From: Bacteroidales bacterium
GTDB lineage: Bacteria > Bacteroidota > Bacteroidia > Bacteroidales > VadinHA17
NCBI GenBank assembly: GCA_017999895.1
Contig: JAGNKY010000008.1
Coordinates: 1-64,000, forward strand
Reading direction: 5' to 3'
DNA length: 64,000 nt
Shown: positions 44,627 through 54,855 of the stretch, piece by piece
Layout: each line of letters opens with the position of its first letter
Position numbering within the stretch: position 1 is the first letter of the stretch
Made by a program: the position numbers and the translations under genes
The notes under the pieces: generated by a model
What the model was told of the DNA's origin: nothing
What the model saw: only the letters and a program-made list of their open reading frames with translations
Database searches by the model: none

Positions 44627-44688
44627 GCGGGAATAGCTCAGTTGGTAGTCCGCCATCCGGCGGATCCCAAGCTGAGGCCAATATATAA
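44627..44688 (+). repeat. Broken tRNA-Gly copy with inserted hairpin, unit 1 (62 bp)
   Basis: The unit begins with the first 22 bases of the downstream tRNA-Gly, then TCCGCCATCCGGCGGA (44649-44664) in place of ten tRNA bases. Thirteen further tRNA bases (TCCCAAGCTGAGG) follow, ending with the spacer CCAATATATAA. It lacks the T arm and 3' acceptor strand, so it cannot give a functional tRNA. It is identical to unit 2. Confidence 0.9.
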
Positions 44689-44750
44689 GCGGGAATAGCT
44701 CAGTTGGTAGTCCGCCATCCGGCGGATCCCAAGCTGAGGCCAATATATAA
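44689..44750 (+). repeat. Broken tRNA-Gly copy with inserted hairpin, unit 2 (62 bp)
   Basis: A perfect tandem copy of unit 1, ending directly at the first base of the intact tRNA-Gly gene. The hairpin is at 44711-44726. Confidence 0.9.
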
Positions 44751-44823
44751 GCGGGAATAGCTCAGTTGGTAGAGCATCAGCTTCCCAAGCTGAGGGTCGC
44801 GGGTTCGAATCCCGTTTCCCGCT
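44751..44823 (+). tRNA. tRNA-Gly (anticodon CCC)
   Basis: The intact gene: acceptor GCGGGAA pairs with TTCCCGC, D arm GCTC...GAGC, anticodon stem TCAGC/GCTGA around TTCCCAA (anticodon CCC, reading GGG), T arm CGGG-TTCGAAT-CCCG. Discriminator T; CCA is not encoded. Two broken copies of its 5' half precede it in tandem. Confidence 0.95.
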
Positions 44824-45075
44824 CTTACCCTCCGAAGCTTTCTTTGACCTCCGAATCTTTAGCGTTGGAAGTAGCGTAGGAAGTAGGTGAGGGAAGTATC
44901 AGCCGGAAATAGTAAAGAAATACTGGCAGAGTTAGAATTGGAGAGCGTTAAATTTTGGAGATTCTGAAATGTTTGACAACTATTTAGAAAATAAAACCTA
45001 TTCCCCCACAAATATTACAATATAATACTTTTTTAATTTTAAAAACATTTTTCTCTGATATAATAAAATAGTAAG

Positions 45076-46317
45076 ATGAATGCCCAGATAATAAATATTG
45101 GAGATGAGCTTCTTATAGGCCAGACTGTAAATACAAACGCTGCATATATTGGTGCCGAATTAAGCAAGATAGGTTTTGACATTTGTCAGATCACAATAAT
45201 ACCTGACAGGCGTGAAAATATTCTTAAAGCACTTTCCGAAGTAATAGGCAAATCGGATGTAGTATTAGTTACAGGTGGTCTTGGACCAACCAGCGATGAT
45301 ATTACAAAGCAGACTGTATGTGAGTTTTTTAATACTGTCCTGTTAACTAATATGGAAGTTCTGTCAATGATTGAAATTATGGCGCAGCGTCGAAATTTTC
45401 GGATGAATGAGAAACTCCGCAGTCAGGCCGACGTACCGGCATCATGCAAAGTCCTTATTAATTCAGCCGGCACAGCACCGGGAATGTGGTTTGAAAAAGA
45501 AGGCACGATTTTCGTATTTATGCCAGGTGTTCCCCTCGAGATGAAATATATAATGAATGAACATGTGATTCCGGAACTTAAGAGAAGATTCAGTTCAATG
45601 ATTATAATACACAAAAATATAATGACTTATGGAACCTATGAAGCAAAACTAGCTGAATTACTTGAAGGGTTTGAAGCTGAGCTTCCGTCAAATATTAAAC
45701 TTGCATATTTACCTTCATTTGGAGTAATAAAACTTCGTCTTACGGGATCAGGCAATGATAAATCAAAACTTGAAAAAGAGATAGAAGAACAGGTAAAAAA
45801 ACTTTATAATATAATCCCTGAATACATTTATGGAGAAGATGAGGAACAACTCGAAGAGGTTGTAGGAAGATTATTAAAGAAAAAAGGTCATAAATTATGC
45901 ACTGCGGAAAGTTGTACAGGAGGAAGAATTGCCCAGATGATTACAAGTGTTCCAGGTAGTTCAGCCTATTATAAAGGCTCGGTAATAGCTTATGATAATA
46001 CTGTAAAAACGAATTTACTGAATGTAAATGAATCAACAATTGAAAACTTTGGAGCAGTAAGCTGTGAAACTGCTGAAGAAATGGCACGTGGGGTACTCGA
46101 GCTATTTGGATGCAATTTTGCCGTTGCAACTACAGGAATAGCCGGACCTGACGGAGGAACTACGGAAAAACCTGTTGGAACTGTATGGATTGCTGTGGCA
46201 ACGCCTGAAAAAATAACTTCCGAGAAATTTCAGTTTACAAACGATAGAGTGACAAACATAACAAGATTTTCCCTTTCTGCCCTTAATTTATTACGCCTTA
46301 GAGTTATAAACAGCTGA
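45076..46317 (+). CDS. cinA: CinA-family protein (nicotinamide-nucleotide amidohydrolase)
   Basis: The 413-residue protein has an N-terminal MoCF-like domain (IINIGDELLIGQTVNTNAAYI, cited in part; VTGGLGPTSDDITK; MPGVPLEMKY). The C-terminal CinA domain (CTAESCTGGRIAQMITSVPGSS, cited in part; TGIAGPDGGT) deamidates NMN to recycle NAD. The full two-domain length is typical. It begins the conserved Bacteroidota order cinA, rpmB, rpmG, DUF4295, ftsY, rimO. Confidence 0.93.
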   Translation: MNAQIINIGDELLIGQTVNTNAAYIGAELSKIGFDICQITIIPDRRENILKALSEVIGKSDVVLVTGGLGPTSDDITKQTVCEFFNTVLLTNMEVLSMIEIMAQRRNFRMNEKLRSQADVPASCKVLINSAGTAPGMWFEKEGTIFVFMPGVPLEMKYIMNEHVIPELKRRFSSMIIIHKNIMTYGTYEAKLAELLEGFEAELPSNIKLAYLPSFGVIKLRLTGSGNDKSKLEKEIEEQVKKLYNIIPEYIYGEDEEQLEEVVGRLLKKKGHKLCTAESCTGGRIAQMITSVPGSSAYYKGSVIAYDNTVKTNLLNVNESTIENFGAVSCETAEEMARGVLELFGCNFAVATTGIAGPDGGTTEKPVGTVWIAVATPEKITSEKFQFTNDRVTNITRFSLSALNLLRLRVINS

Positions 46318-46438
46318 TAAGATCAAAACTTTGTTAAAAAATTATTTAATTATTTGTATAATAAAATAAAAATGATGAAATTTGCACTTCAATTATTCAA
46401 AACAAATTTTAAGTCAAAAAATTTATAAATAAAGGAGA

Positions 46439-46687
46439 ATGGCACGTGTTTGTCAGATAACAGGCAAAAAGGCATTGAAAGGAAGTAATGTTTCCCATTC
46501 AAAGAGAAGAACGAATAGAAAATTTTATCCAAATCTTTTTGAGAAAAAATATTTTATTCCAGAGGAGAATAGATGGATTAAACTTAGAGTGTCGGCTGCA
46601 GGCATGCGTCTTATCGACAAAAAAGGAATTTCAGAAGCTCTGAAGGAGGCAAAAGAAAAAGGATTGGTACTTAAGATTAATAAATAA
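46439..46687 (+). CDS. rpmB: Ribosomal protein bL28
   Basis: The 82-residue basic protein begins [20 protein letters not shown], the bL28 signature, and continues with [20 protein letters not shown]. The sequence AAAGGAG stands only 2 nt before the ATG, an unusually close Shine-Dalgarno-like tract in a phylum that mostly lacks one. It is followed after 4 bp by rpmG. Confidence 0.97.
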   Translation: MARVCQITGKKALKGSNVSHSKRRTNRKFYPNLFEKKYFIPEENRWIKLRVSAAGMRLIDKKGISEALKEAKEKGLVLKINK

Positions 46688-46691
46688 AAAC

Positions 46692-46880
46692 ATGTCTAAG
46701 AAATCTAAAGGGAACAGGCAACAGATCATTCTTGAATGTACTGAGCACAAAGAAAGTGGTTTACCAGGCACATCCAGGTATATAACTACTAAAAACAAAA
46801 AGAATACACCTGATCGTCTTGAGAGAAGGAAATATAATCCTATTCTTAAAAGACACACTATTCATAAAGAAATAAAATAA
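46692..46880 (+). CDS. rpmG: Ribosomal protein bL33
   Basis: The 62-residue protein of the large subunit has the bL33 pattern [39 protein letters not shown] and the basic C-terminus. Like other Cys-poor forms it lacks the two CxxC zinc-ligand pairs (a single Cys is seen). It lies between rpmB (4 bp) and the DUF4295 gene (9 bp) in a ribosomal operon. Confidence 0.96.
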   Translation: MSKKSKGNRQQIILECTEHKESGLPGTSRYITTKNKKNTPDRLERRKYNPILKRHTIHKEIK

Positions 46881-46889
46881 TACTTAATT

Positions 46890-47045
46890 ATGGCAAAGAA
46901 AGTTATTGCATCATTGAAGACCGGGGCGGGGAGAAACTTTACCAAGTGCATAAAAATGGTTAAGTCGGAAAAAACCGGTGCCTATATTTTTAAAGAGGCG
47001 ATCGTTAATAACGATCACATCAAAGATTTCTTCAATAAGAATTAA
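46890..47045 (+). CDS. DUF4295 small basic protein, ribosome-associated by context
   Basis: A 51-residue protein (MAKKVIASLKTGAGRNFTK at the start, HIKDFFNKN at the end) of the DUF4295 family, which is confined to Bacteroidota and found after rpmG. It is highly basic and shaped like a ribosomal protein; its function is inferred from location only. It follows rpmG by 9 bp and precedes a strong terminator. Confidence 0.9.
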   Translation: MAKKVIASLKTGAGRNFTKCIKMVKSEKTGAYIFKEAIVNNDHIKDFFNKN

Positions 47046-47066
47046 TTATTTATCTTAATATTTAGG

Positions 47067-47100
47067 AAAGCTTTCTTCCTTAAGAAGAGGGCTTTTTTTA
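47067..47100 (+). terminator. Intrinsic terminator after rpmB-rpmG-DUF4295
   Basis: AAAGCTTTCTTC (47067-47078) pairs over 12 bp with GAAGAGGGCTTT (47084-47095), including two G-U pairs, around the loop CTTAA. A T-run follows. It ends the ribosomal operon 30 bp before ftsY. Confidence 0.88.
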
Positions 47101-47129
47101 TCGTTTAAAATATCAGAATTGATTACTGA

Positions 47130-48080
47130 ATGTCGTTATTAGGATTTTTTGATAAATCGGAAAAAGAAAATTTAAGAAAAGGACTTGAAAAAACCCGTGA
47201 AAGTTTCTTTACTAAAATTACAAGAGCGATTGTGGGAAAGTCAAGCATTGATGACGAGGTACTTGATAACCTCGAGGAAATTCTTGTTTCATCTGATGTG
47301 GGAGTTGAAACCACGCTGAGAATTATTGATCGGATTGAAAAAAGGGTTGCCAGAGAAAAATATCTGAATACTATTGAACTGAATAATATACTAAGAGAAG
47401 AAATTGCATCTCTTCTCGAAGAGAATAAAATAACACAAGCCTCCGACTTTATATCTCCGCTCCCAGCAAAACCTTATGTGATCCTTGTAGTAGGTGTTAA
47501 TGGCTCAGGTAAAACAACTACAATAGGGAAACTTGCCTGGCATTATAAAAATGCTGGTAAGAAAGTTTTACTTGGGGCTGCCGATACATTTCGAGCCGCA
47601 GCCATCGAACAATTGACAATATGGGCTAATAGAGCCAATGTGCCAATTATAAAGCAGCAAATGGGCTCTGACCCTGCCTCAGTGGCATACGATACGCTTA
47701 AATCGGCAATTTCGTCAGGAATCGATGTCGTAATTATTGATACAGCTGGGCGACTTCATAATAAAATCAATCTAATGAACGAACTTGCCAAAATAAGACG
47801 AGTTCTTGAAAAACTCATGCCTGATGCACCACATGAAGTGCTGCTTGTATTGGATGGGTCAACCGGACAAAATGCGTTTGAACAGGCAAAACAATTCACT
47901 TCATTCACAGGAATTACAGCACTGGCAGTTACAAAATTAGATGGAACTGCAAAAGGAGGTGTGGTACTTGGAATCTCAGACCAGCTTAAAATACCCGTTA
48001 AATATATTGGTACTGGCGAAAAAATTGAAGATTTACAGATTTTTGACCGTCACGAATTTGTTGAATCCCTCTTCTCATGA
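47130..48080 (+). CDS. ftsY: Signal recognition particle receptor FtsY
   Basis: FtsY is the membrane-bound SRP receptor GTPase. The 316-residue protein has a short N domain (about 1-90), then GVNGSGKTT, the ADTFRAAAIEQL box, DTAGRL and TKLDGTAKGG. Unlike the E. coli form it lacks the long acidic A domain, as is usual in this phylum. A terminator lies just upstream, so it should have its own promoter. Confidence 0.96.
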   Translation: MSLLGFFDKSEKENLRKGLEKTRESFFTKITRAIVGKSSIDDEVLDNLEEILVSSDVGVETTLRIIDRIEKRVAREKYLNTIELNNILREEIASLLEENKITQASDFISPLPAKPYVILVVGVNGSGKTTTIGKLAWHYKNAGKKVLLGAADTFRAAAIEQLTIWANRANVPIIKQQMGSDPASVAYDTLKSAISSGIDVVIIDTAGRLHNKINLMNELAKIRRVLEKLMPDAPHEVLLVLDGSTGQNAFEQAKQFTSFTGITALAVTKLDGTAKGGVVLGISDQLKIPVKYIGTGEKIEDLQIFDRHEFVESLFS

Positions 48081-48114
48081 GTTTTTTTGTTGTTCTTCCC
48101 GTTATTCATTATAT

Positions 48115-49437
48115 ATGGAATCAAAAAAAGTAAACGTTGTTACTATGGGTTGTCCAAAGAACATCGTCGATTCCGAAATTCTCCTTAAACAACTACAATC
48201 GGCCGGATACATTATTACTCACGATGATTATGAAACATCATCTGATATCGTTATTATCAATACTTGTGGTTTTATTAACGATGCAAAGGAAGAGAGCATC
48301 GATATGATTTTAAAATTTGCAGATGCAAAAAAAAGAGGACTGATTAGCAGGTTATATGTTATCGGTTGTCTATCACAGAAATATCCGAATGAATTGAAAA
48401 AAGAAATACCTGAAGTCGACCAGTTCTTCGGAGTAAACAGTATTAAACCCTTGTTAAGTGAGTTAGGAAGCAGGACTAAAGAAGATTTACTTATCGACCG
48501 CATCCTTACTGGTCCTGCCCATTATGCATATCTTAAAATATCTGATGGGTGTAATCGTTCCTGTGCATTCTGCTCCATTCCATGTATACGAGGTAAGCAC
48601 ATATCAAAAAGTATTGAGACTATTCTTCGGGAAGCATCTGTTCTTGAAAAAAAAGGGGTAAAAGAACTTATTCTTGTAGCTCAGGATTTAAACTATTATG
48701 GTATAGACATTTATAGAAAAAGAATGCTTGGTACACTTATAAAAAAGATTGCAGCGGAAAATTCTTTCGAATGGATAAGATTACAGTATCTATATCCAAC
48801 CGGACTCTCTGAGTCACTTCTATATAACATTAAAGACAACAATAAAATATGCAAGTATATTGATATTCCTTTGCAACATATAACCGACAGGATGCTGAAA
48901 AAAATGAAACGAGGTTATTCAAAACGTTACGTTGAAAAACTTATTACCCGGATAAAGGAAATAATGCCCGATGCTGTGATACGCACAACGCTAATAACTG
49001 GACATCCAGGTGAAACAAGTGAAGATTTCATTGCTCTGAGAGATTTCGTAAAGGAGTTCCAGTTCGATCGCCTTGGGGTATTCAAATATTCACATGAAGA
49101 GGGGACTTATGCCGGAATTAACTATACTGATGATATACCGGATGAGGAAAAAGAAGCAAGAGCTTCAGAAATAATGGAAATACAACAGAAAATATCTTTG
49201 AAAAAGAATATGCTCAAAGTAGGCAGTACTTTCAAGGTGCTGATAGATAGGAATGAAGGAGGATATTTTATTGGCAGAACAGAATATGACAGCCCGGATG
49301 TAGATCAGGAAGTTTTGATTGAAGATAAATATGATTTACATCCGGGACTATTCTATAACATAAAAATAACTTCTGCTGCAGAATTCGATCTTTATGGAAT
49401 ACCTTATGAAATGTGGCCATCCAACTCCGGAGATTGA
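48115..49437 (+). CDS. rimO: Ribosomal protein uS12 methylthiotransferase RimO
   Basis: RimO is a radical-SAM enzyme that methylthiolates Asp of ribosomal protein uS12. From ATG 48115 (MESKKVNVVTMGCPKN) it is 440 residues: an N-terminal UPF0004 domain with Cys13 and two more cluster ligands, the radical-SAM motif CNRSCAFC (Cys146, 150, 153), and a C-terminal TRAM domain (GSTFKVLIDRNEGGYFIGRT). Longer starts inside ftsY are in frame but unsupported. It stops one base before the convergent clpC stop. Confidence 0.95.
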   Translation: MESKKVNVVTMGCPKNIVDSEILLKQLQSAGYIITHDDYETSSDIVIINTCGFINDAKEESIDMILKFADAKKRGLISRLYVIGCLSQKYPNELKKEIPEVDQFFGVNSIKPLLSELGSRTKEDLLIDRILTGPAHYAYLKISDGCNRSCAFCSIPCIRGKHISKSIETILREASVLEKKGVKELILVAQDLNYYGIDIYRKRMLGTLIKKIAAENSFEWIRLQYLYPTGLSESLLYNIKDNNKICKYIDIPLQHITDRMLKKMKRGYSKRYVEKLITRIKEIMPDAVIRTTLITGHPGETSEDFIALRDFVKEFQFDRLGVFKYSHEEGTYAGINYTDDIPDEEKEARASEIMEIQQKISLKKNMLKVGSTFKVLIDRNEGGYFIGRTEYDSPDVDQEVLIEDKYDLHPGLFYNIKITSAAEFDLYGIPYEMWPSNSGD

Positions 49438-51981
49438 TTAACTTTGTGAGGGTTCCACAAGTTTACTTTGTTCTTTCTTTTTATTCCGGATATTGATTTT
49501 TATCTCATTTTTTGCCTTGTTCAATCCAACATTTACATAATCTCCTTCAGTGAGTTTAGCCTTTATCATTACTTCAGCCATAGGATCTTCCAGATATTTT
49601 TGGATCGCTCTTTTCAAAGGCCTTGCACCAAAGTTTTCATCGAAGCCTTTTTCGGCAATAAAGTCTTTGGCAGCTTTGGAAATCCTGAGTTCATAACCCA
49701 GAGCCTTTACTCTTTCATAAAGACCTTTCAATTCAATATCAATAATTTTATCAATATCTTTTTTCTCAAGCGGATTGAAAATAACTATATCGTCAATTCT
49801 GTTGAGAAATTCAGGTGCAAATGTTTTCTGTAAAGCTTTCTGCAAAATACTCTTTGTTTGTTCATCCTTTGAGGCCTTTTTAGCAGCGGTATCAAAGCCG
49901 ACTCCATGTCCAAATTCTGAAATCTGCCTCGTACCTATGTTGGAGGTCAGAATTACTATTGTATTCCTGAAATCAACACGTCTTCCAAGGCTATCGGTAA
50001 GCTGTCCTTCATCAAGTACCTGAAGGAGAATATGATAGACATCAGGATGTGCTTTCTCGATCTCATCCAGAAGTACGACTGAATAAGGTCTCCGTCTTAC
50101 TTTTTCAGTAAGCTGGCCACCTTCTTCGTAACCTACATATCCTGGAGGTGCACCAACAAGTCGCGATACAGAGAATTTCTCCATATATTCGCTCATGTCA
50201 ATTCTTATTAAATTTTCAGCAGAGTCAAACAGGAATTTTGCAAGCACTTTTGCAAGTTGAGTTTTTCCAACACCCGTTGGACCGAGGAATATAAAAGTAC
50301 CTATTGGTTTATTTGGATCTTTAAGTCCGGCTCTGTTGCGTTGTATTGCCTTAACAACTTTGGCAATAGCTTCATCCTGGCCTACAATGCTTTGTTTCAA
50401 TTCGTCAGCCATATTAAGAAGTCGATTGCCTTCAGTCTGTGCAATCCTCTGTACAGGTACTCCTGTCATCATGGCAACCACTTCTGCCACTTTATCTGCA
50501 TCCACAATTTTTCTGTTAAGAGCAAGTTCTTTTTCCCATTTCTTTTTTTCCTGCTCGATAAGTTCAAGCAAATCTTTCTCCTTATCTCTGAAGCTGGCAG
50601 CTTTTTCAAAATTCTGATTCTTTACTGCAGCTGTTTTTTCTTTTTTTATTTCTTCAAGTTGTTTTTCAAGCTCAAGAATCCGTTCAGGGACAACGATATT
50701 TGATATATGAACCCGTGAGCCGGCTTCATCGAGTGCATCAATAGCTTTATCAGGAAGATACCTGTCGCTTATGTACCTGTTTGTAAGCTTGACACACGCC
50801 TCTATGGCTTCGTCAGTAAATGTAACATTGTGATGTTCTTCATATCGTTCTTTTATGTTGTGAAGGATATGAATTGTTTCCTCAATTGAGGTTGGTTCGA
50901 CAAGTACCTTCTGGAATCTTCGTTCGAGGGCACCGTCTTTTTCAATATGCTCTCTATATTCATCCAGGGTTGTAGCGCCTATACATTGTATTTCACCTCT
51001 TGCCAGAGCCGGTTTGAGCATGTTTGCGGCATCGAGAGAACCTGTTGCACCACCGGCACCAACAATAGTATGAATTTCGTCGATGAATAGGATGATATTA
51101 TCATTCTTCGATAATTCATTAAGAATTGCTTTCATCCTTTCTTCAAACTGGCCTCTGTACTTTGTCCCGGCCACTATTGACGCAAGGTCAAGAGCAACAA
51201 CTCTTTTATTAAATAGCACTCTCGAAACATTCTTTTTTACAATTCTCAAAGCAAGACCTTCAGCAATGGCCGATTTTCCAACACCGGGTTCACCGATAAG
51301 TACCGGATTATTCTTTTTTCTGCGAGAAAGTATTTGTGCCAATCTTTCTATTTCTTTCTCTCTTCCCACAATAGGATCAAGCCTGCCTTCTTCTGCAGCT
51401 TTTGTAAGATCTATCCCAAAATTATCAAGTACTGGAGTTTCAGATGATGGCTTCCCCGATGACGATCCTGACTGGCCTCTTCCCGGAACTCCGTAACTCA
51501 TACCCTCATCATCCTCATCTCTCGGAAAGTCAGCTTTTGCCTGAGGTTCTTCATTTTCAATATATCTCCTTACCGAATTATAATCGACATCCATCTCTGC
51601 AAGCAATCGGGTAACAAGTGCATTTTCGTCCTTCAAAATTGCAAGCAAAAGATGCTCTGACTCAATAGTCGAACTTTTAAGCGATTTAGCTTCAAGATAA
51701 ACAAGTCTTAAAATCCTTTCAGTGCTTTTTAATAAAGGTATAGCTGTAATATCAGTAACCGGCGTAGAATTATCAACCCTTATACTTTTTTCAATGCTTC
51801 CCTTAAGCACAAGCAAATCAACGCCTGAATTTATAAGTATATTGGTAGCCAAGCTTTTACTATCTCTTAGTATTCCAAGAAAAAGATGTTCAGGACTTAT
51901 ATGATTATTACCTAATCTTATAGCTTCTTCTTTGCTATATGTCAATATGTCTTTAACTTTCTGTGAAAACTGTGAATCCAT
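49438..51981 (-). CDS. clpC: ATP-dependent Clp protease ATP-binding subunit ClpC
   Basis: A Hsp100 unfoldase that feeds ClpP. The 847-residue protein contains two N-terminal Clp repeats ([26 protein letters not shown]), AAA domain 1 with GEPGVGKSA and [14 protein letters not shown], and a middle coiled coil at about 415-500. AAA domain 2 has [12 protein letters not shown] and [13 protein letters not shown], and the ClpB D2-small domain closes the protein. The middle domain is short, as in ClpC, not ClpB. The end is Lys-rich. It is a single gene. Confidence 0.95.
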   Translation of the reverse strand: MDSQFSQKVKDILTYSKEEAIRLGNNHISPEHLFLGILRDSKSLATNILINSGVDLLVLKGSIEKSIRVDNSTPVTDITAIPLLKSTERILRLVYLEAKSLKSSTIESEHLLLAILKDENALVTRLLAEMDVDYNSVRRYIENEEPQAKADFPRDEDDEGMSYGVPGRGQSGSSSGKPSSETPVLDNFGIDLTKAAEEGRLDPIVGREKEIERLAQILSRRKKNNPVLIGEPGVGKSAIAEGLALRIVKKNVSRVLFNKRVVALDLASIVAGTKYRGQFEERMKAILNELSKNDNIILFIDEIHTIVGAGGATGSLDAANMLKPALARGEIQCIGATTLDEYREHIEKDGALERRFQKVLVEPTSIEETIHILHNIKERYEEHHNVTFTDEAIEACVKLTNRYISDRYLPDKAIDALDEAGSRVHISNIVVPERILELEKQLEEIKKEKTAAVKNQNFEKAASFRDKEKDLLELIEQEKKKWEKELALNRKIVDADKVAEVVAMMTGVPVQRIAQTEGNRLLNMADELKQSIVGQDEAIAKVVKAIQRNRAGLKDPNKPIGTFIFLGPTGVGKTQLAKVLAKFLFDSAENLIRIDMSEYMEKFSVSRLVGAPPGYVGYEEGGQLTEKVRRRPYSVVLLDEIEKAHPDVYHILLQVLDEGQLTDSLGRRVDFRNTIVILTSNIGTRQISEFGHGVGFDTAAKKASKDEQTKSILQKALQKTFAPEFLNRIDDIVIFNPLEKKDIDKIIDIELKGLYERVKALGYELRISKAAKDFIAEKGFDENFGARPLKRAIQKYLEDPMAEVMIKAKLTEGDYVNVGLNKAKNEIKINIRNKKKEQSKLVEPSQS

Positions 51982-52255
51982 ATTATTATCCTCTTTGTTT
52001 TTAAATTATTTTCTTTTATATTTAAATATATAAACCTGACACTTTGTCATTAATTATATAGGCTATTTAAAATATAGTTTTATTTTTTTAGTAATATATA
52101 ATATGTCAATTTTTATGCCTTTTTTAAATGTAATGGTTGAAAATAAAAATCAATTCTTTTATTTCTCAAAAATAGTCAAATATTCACTATTTTGGCACTT
52201 TGATTTTATTAATAAAAACAGAATTTTATAATTTAATGATAAACAATATATAAAA

Positions 52256-54808
52256 ATGGAAATGGAACGACTTTTAAAGGTAAATATTGAGGAAGAAATG
52301 AAGTCGGCCTACATTGATTATTCAATGTCCGTTATAGTTTCAAGGGCTTTACCCGATGTAAGAGATGGACTTAAACCTGTACATCGCAGAGTTCTTTATG
52401 GAATGTGGGAATTAGGATTGCTGGCTAACAGACCTTATAAAAAATCGGCAAGAATAGTGGGAGAGGTGCTTGGAAAATATCATCCACATGGTGATTCATC
52501 TGTATATGAAGCGATGGTGAGAATGGCTCAGGATTGGTCACTGAGATATCCATTGATTGACGGACAGGGAAACTTCGGGTCAATTGACGGTGACAGTCCT
52601 GCTGCTATGAGATATACTGAAGCCAGACTGCAAAAAATTGCTGAGGAGATGCTTGTTGATATTGAAAAAAACACAGTAGATTTTCAGCTTAATTTTGACG
52701 ATTCTCTCCAGGAACCAATAGTATTGCCGTCAAAAATTCCCAACCTTCTTATAAATGGAGCTTCCGGTATAGCAGTAGGTATGGCTACAAACATGCCACC
52801 CCATAACTTATCAGAAATAGTCGACGCGATAATTGCCTTTATTGATAACAAAGATATTGCCACTGCAGAATTAATTAAATTTGTCAAAGGGCCTGACTTT
52901 CCTACAGGAGGAATTATTTATGGTGAACAGGGAATTAGAGATGCTTATGAGACGGGAAGAGGAAGAATTATTATAAGAGCAAGAACTGAAATCGAACATA
53001 CTCATTCGGGAAGGGAATGTATCGTAGTAAACGAAATCCCATTCATGGTGAATAAGGCCGAGATGATAAAAAGAATTGCCGATTTGATTAATGAACATAA
53101 AATAGAGGGGATATCTTATATTAATGATGAATCCGATAGGAACGGCATGAGAATAGTAATAATATTGAAAAAAGATGCCGCCTCTGCTCAAGTTGTTCTA
53201 AACAATCTTTATAAATATACTCAATTACAGACAACATTTAATGTTAATAATATTGCTCTGGTTAAAGGACGGCCAAAGCTCCTTAATCTTAAGGAGCTTA
53301 TTGAAAATTATGTAAAACACCGTCATGAAATAATAATCAGACGAACACGGTTTGAACTTGATCAGGCCGAAAAAAGAGCACATATTCTTGAAGGCCTTAT
53401 AATTGCCAGCGATAATATCGACGAAGTGATTGCAATAATTAAAAGCTCCCAAAATCCTGATGAGGCAAGAGAAAGACTTATGGAAAGATTCTCACTTTCG
53501 GAAGCACAAGCAAGAGCAATTGTAGATATGCGTCTGAGGCAGCTTACCGGACTTGAACAAAGTAAATTAAGGGAAGAATATAATGAAACAATTAAACAAA
53601 TAGACTATCTTAATAAAGTATTGGATAGCTATGAACTTCAGATGAAAATAATAAAGGATGAATTATTGGAAATCAAAGATAAATATGGTGATAAACGCCG
53701 TACAGAAATTATCCCAAATGCCGAAGAGTTTAATCCTGAAGACTTTTATTCCGATGAAGAAATGGTAATCACAATATCTCATCTCGGATATATAAAAAGA
53801 ACCCCTCTTTCGGAATTCAGAAGACAAAACAGGGGAGGGACAGGCTCAAAAGGAAGTATAACCAGGGATGAAGATTTTGTAGAATATCTTTATATAGCCA
53901 CAATGCATAATACAATGCTATTTTTTACAAAAAAAGGGAAATGCTATTGGCTCAAAGTGTATAATATTCCAGAAGGAACTAAAACATCGAAAGGAAGGGC
54001 AATTCAAAACCTTATCAATATTGAATCCGACGATTGTGTGAAAGCTTTCATCAATGTAAAAAATCTCGATAATGATAACTATATTAAAAACAATTTTATC
54101 ATTCTGTGCACCACAAAAGGTATTTTAAAAAAGACATCGCTTGAATCCTATTCCAGACCAAGAATCAATGGCTTGAATGCAATTACAATAAGAGAAGGGG
54201 ATGAACTTATTGAAGCACGACTGACAAACGGCAATCACGAAATAATGCTTGCAGTAAGATTCGGACGTGCAATAAGATTTCATGAGAGAAGCGTCAGACC
54301 TATGGGCAGAACAGCGTCAGGGGTCATCGGAATTAAATTGGCCTCGGAAACAGATGCTGTAATTGGAATGATTACAATTGAGGAAAAACAAAAAGATATA
54401 CTGGTTGTTTCTGAGAAAGGCTATGGGAAACGAACCGGCATCGATAATTATAGAATTACAAACCGTGGAGGTAAAGGTGTTAAAACAATAAATATTACTG
54501 AAAAGACCGGTTACCTTGTCGCACTAAAAGATGTCACTGATAATGATGACCTTATGATAATTACCCAAGCCGGTAATATTGTAAGAATACCTGTTTCAGG
54601 TATAAGGCTTATGGGTAGAGCGACACAGGGAGTAAAGCTGATAAATCTGAAAGAGAATGACTCAATTGCCTCAGTAGCGTGTGTGGAGATAAATGAAGAA
54701 AGTGAAGAAAGTGAAGAAAGTGAAGAAAATAGGGAAGATGGAAATAATAGTTCTGAAGAAGGCAAACAAAAAGACAACGAAATTGGCAAAGAATTTGATA
54801 ATTATTAA
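52256..54808 (+). CDS. gyrA: DNA gyrase subunit A
   Basis: GyrA cleaves and rejoins DNA in the gyrase A2B2 complex. The 850-residue protein has the N-terminal [17 protein letters not shown], the quinolone region [12 protein letters not shown] (Ser and Glu at the usual positions), the catalytic Tyr120 in AAMRYTE, and a C-terminal beta-pinwheel with the gyrase box [10 protein letters not shown]. The last ~35 residues form an acidic tail with repeated EES. No upstream gene is cotranscribed; a 274-bp AT-rich gap with no clear TAnnTTTG box separates it from divergent clpC. Confidence 0.97.
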   Translation: MEMERLLKVNIEEEMKSAYIDYSMSVIVSRALPDVRDGLKPVHRRVLYGMWELGLLANRPYKKSARIVGEVLGKYHPHGDSSVYEAMVRMAQDWSLRYPLIDGQGNFGSIDGDSPAAMRYTEARLQKIAEEMLVDIEKNTVDFQLNFDDSLQEPIVLPSKIPNLLINGASGIAVGMATNMPPHNLSEIVDAIIAFIDNKDIATAELIKFVKGPDFPTGGIIYGEQGIRDAYETGRGRIIIRARTEIEHTHSGRECIVVNEIPFMVNKAEMIKRIADLINEHKIEGISYINDESDRNGMRIVIILKKDAASAQVVLNNLYKYTQLQTTFNVNNIALVKGRPKLLNLKELIENYVKHRHEIIIRRTRFELDQAEKRAHILEGLIIASDNIDEVIAIIKSSQNPDEARERLMERFSLSEAQARAIVDMRLRQLTGLEQSKLREEYNETIKQIDYLNKVLDSYELQMKIIKDELLEIKDKYGDKRRTEIIPNAEEFNPEDFYSDEEMVITISHLGYIKRTPLSEFRRQNRGGTGSKGSITRDEDFVEYLYIATMHNTMLFFTKKGKCYWLKVYNIPEGTKTSKGRAIQNLINIESDDCVKAFINVKNLDNDNYIKNNFIILCTTKGILKKTSLESYSRPRINGLNAITIREGDELIEARLTNGNHEIMLAVRFGRAIRFHERSVRPMGRTASGVIGIKLASETDAVIGMITIEEKQKDILVVSEKGYGKRTGIDNYRITNRGGKGVKTINITEKTGYLVALKDVTDNDDLMIITQAGNIVRIPVSGIRLMGRATQGVKLINLKENDSIASVACVEINEESEESEESEENREDGNNSSEEGKQKDNEIGKEFDNY
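54695..54728 (+). repeat. GAAGAAAGT microsatellite in gyrA tail
   Basis: Three perfect 9-bp units plus a partial fourth encode EES repeats in the acidic tail of GyrA. As the unit is a multiple of three, changes in copy number keep the frame. Confidence 0.85.
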
Positions 54809-54855
54809 GTAAAGTTATAAATTTGGACAGATTTTTTTAAATTAAAAGTTTTACC

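Noticed and set aside
44519-44743. Leftward 74-codon frame over the tRNA-Gly units
   Set aside because: It exists only because the 62-bp units repeat; it runs antisense to the tRNA-derived sequence.
44627-44750. Possible CRISPR array
   Set aside because: Two perfectly tandem 62-bp units without spacers, derived from a tRNA; no cas genes.
47941-48114. Longer N-terminus of RimO starting inside ftsY
   Set aside because: The residues before 48115 do not resemble RimO; MESKKVNVVTMGCPKN is the typical start.
49468-51496. Several rightward frames of 80-150 codons antisense to clpC
   Set aside because: They follow the codon pattern of clpC on the opposite strand and have no features of their own.
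52490-52560. Quinolone-resistance mutation in GyrA
   Set aside because: The key Ser is present and Glu at the next hot spot is a normal residue in many Bacteroidota.
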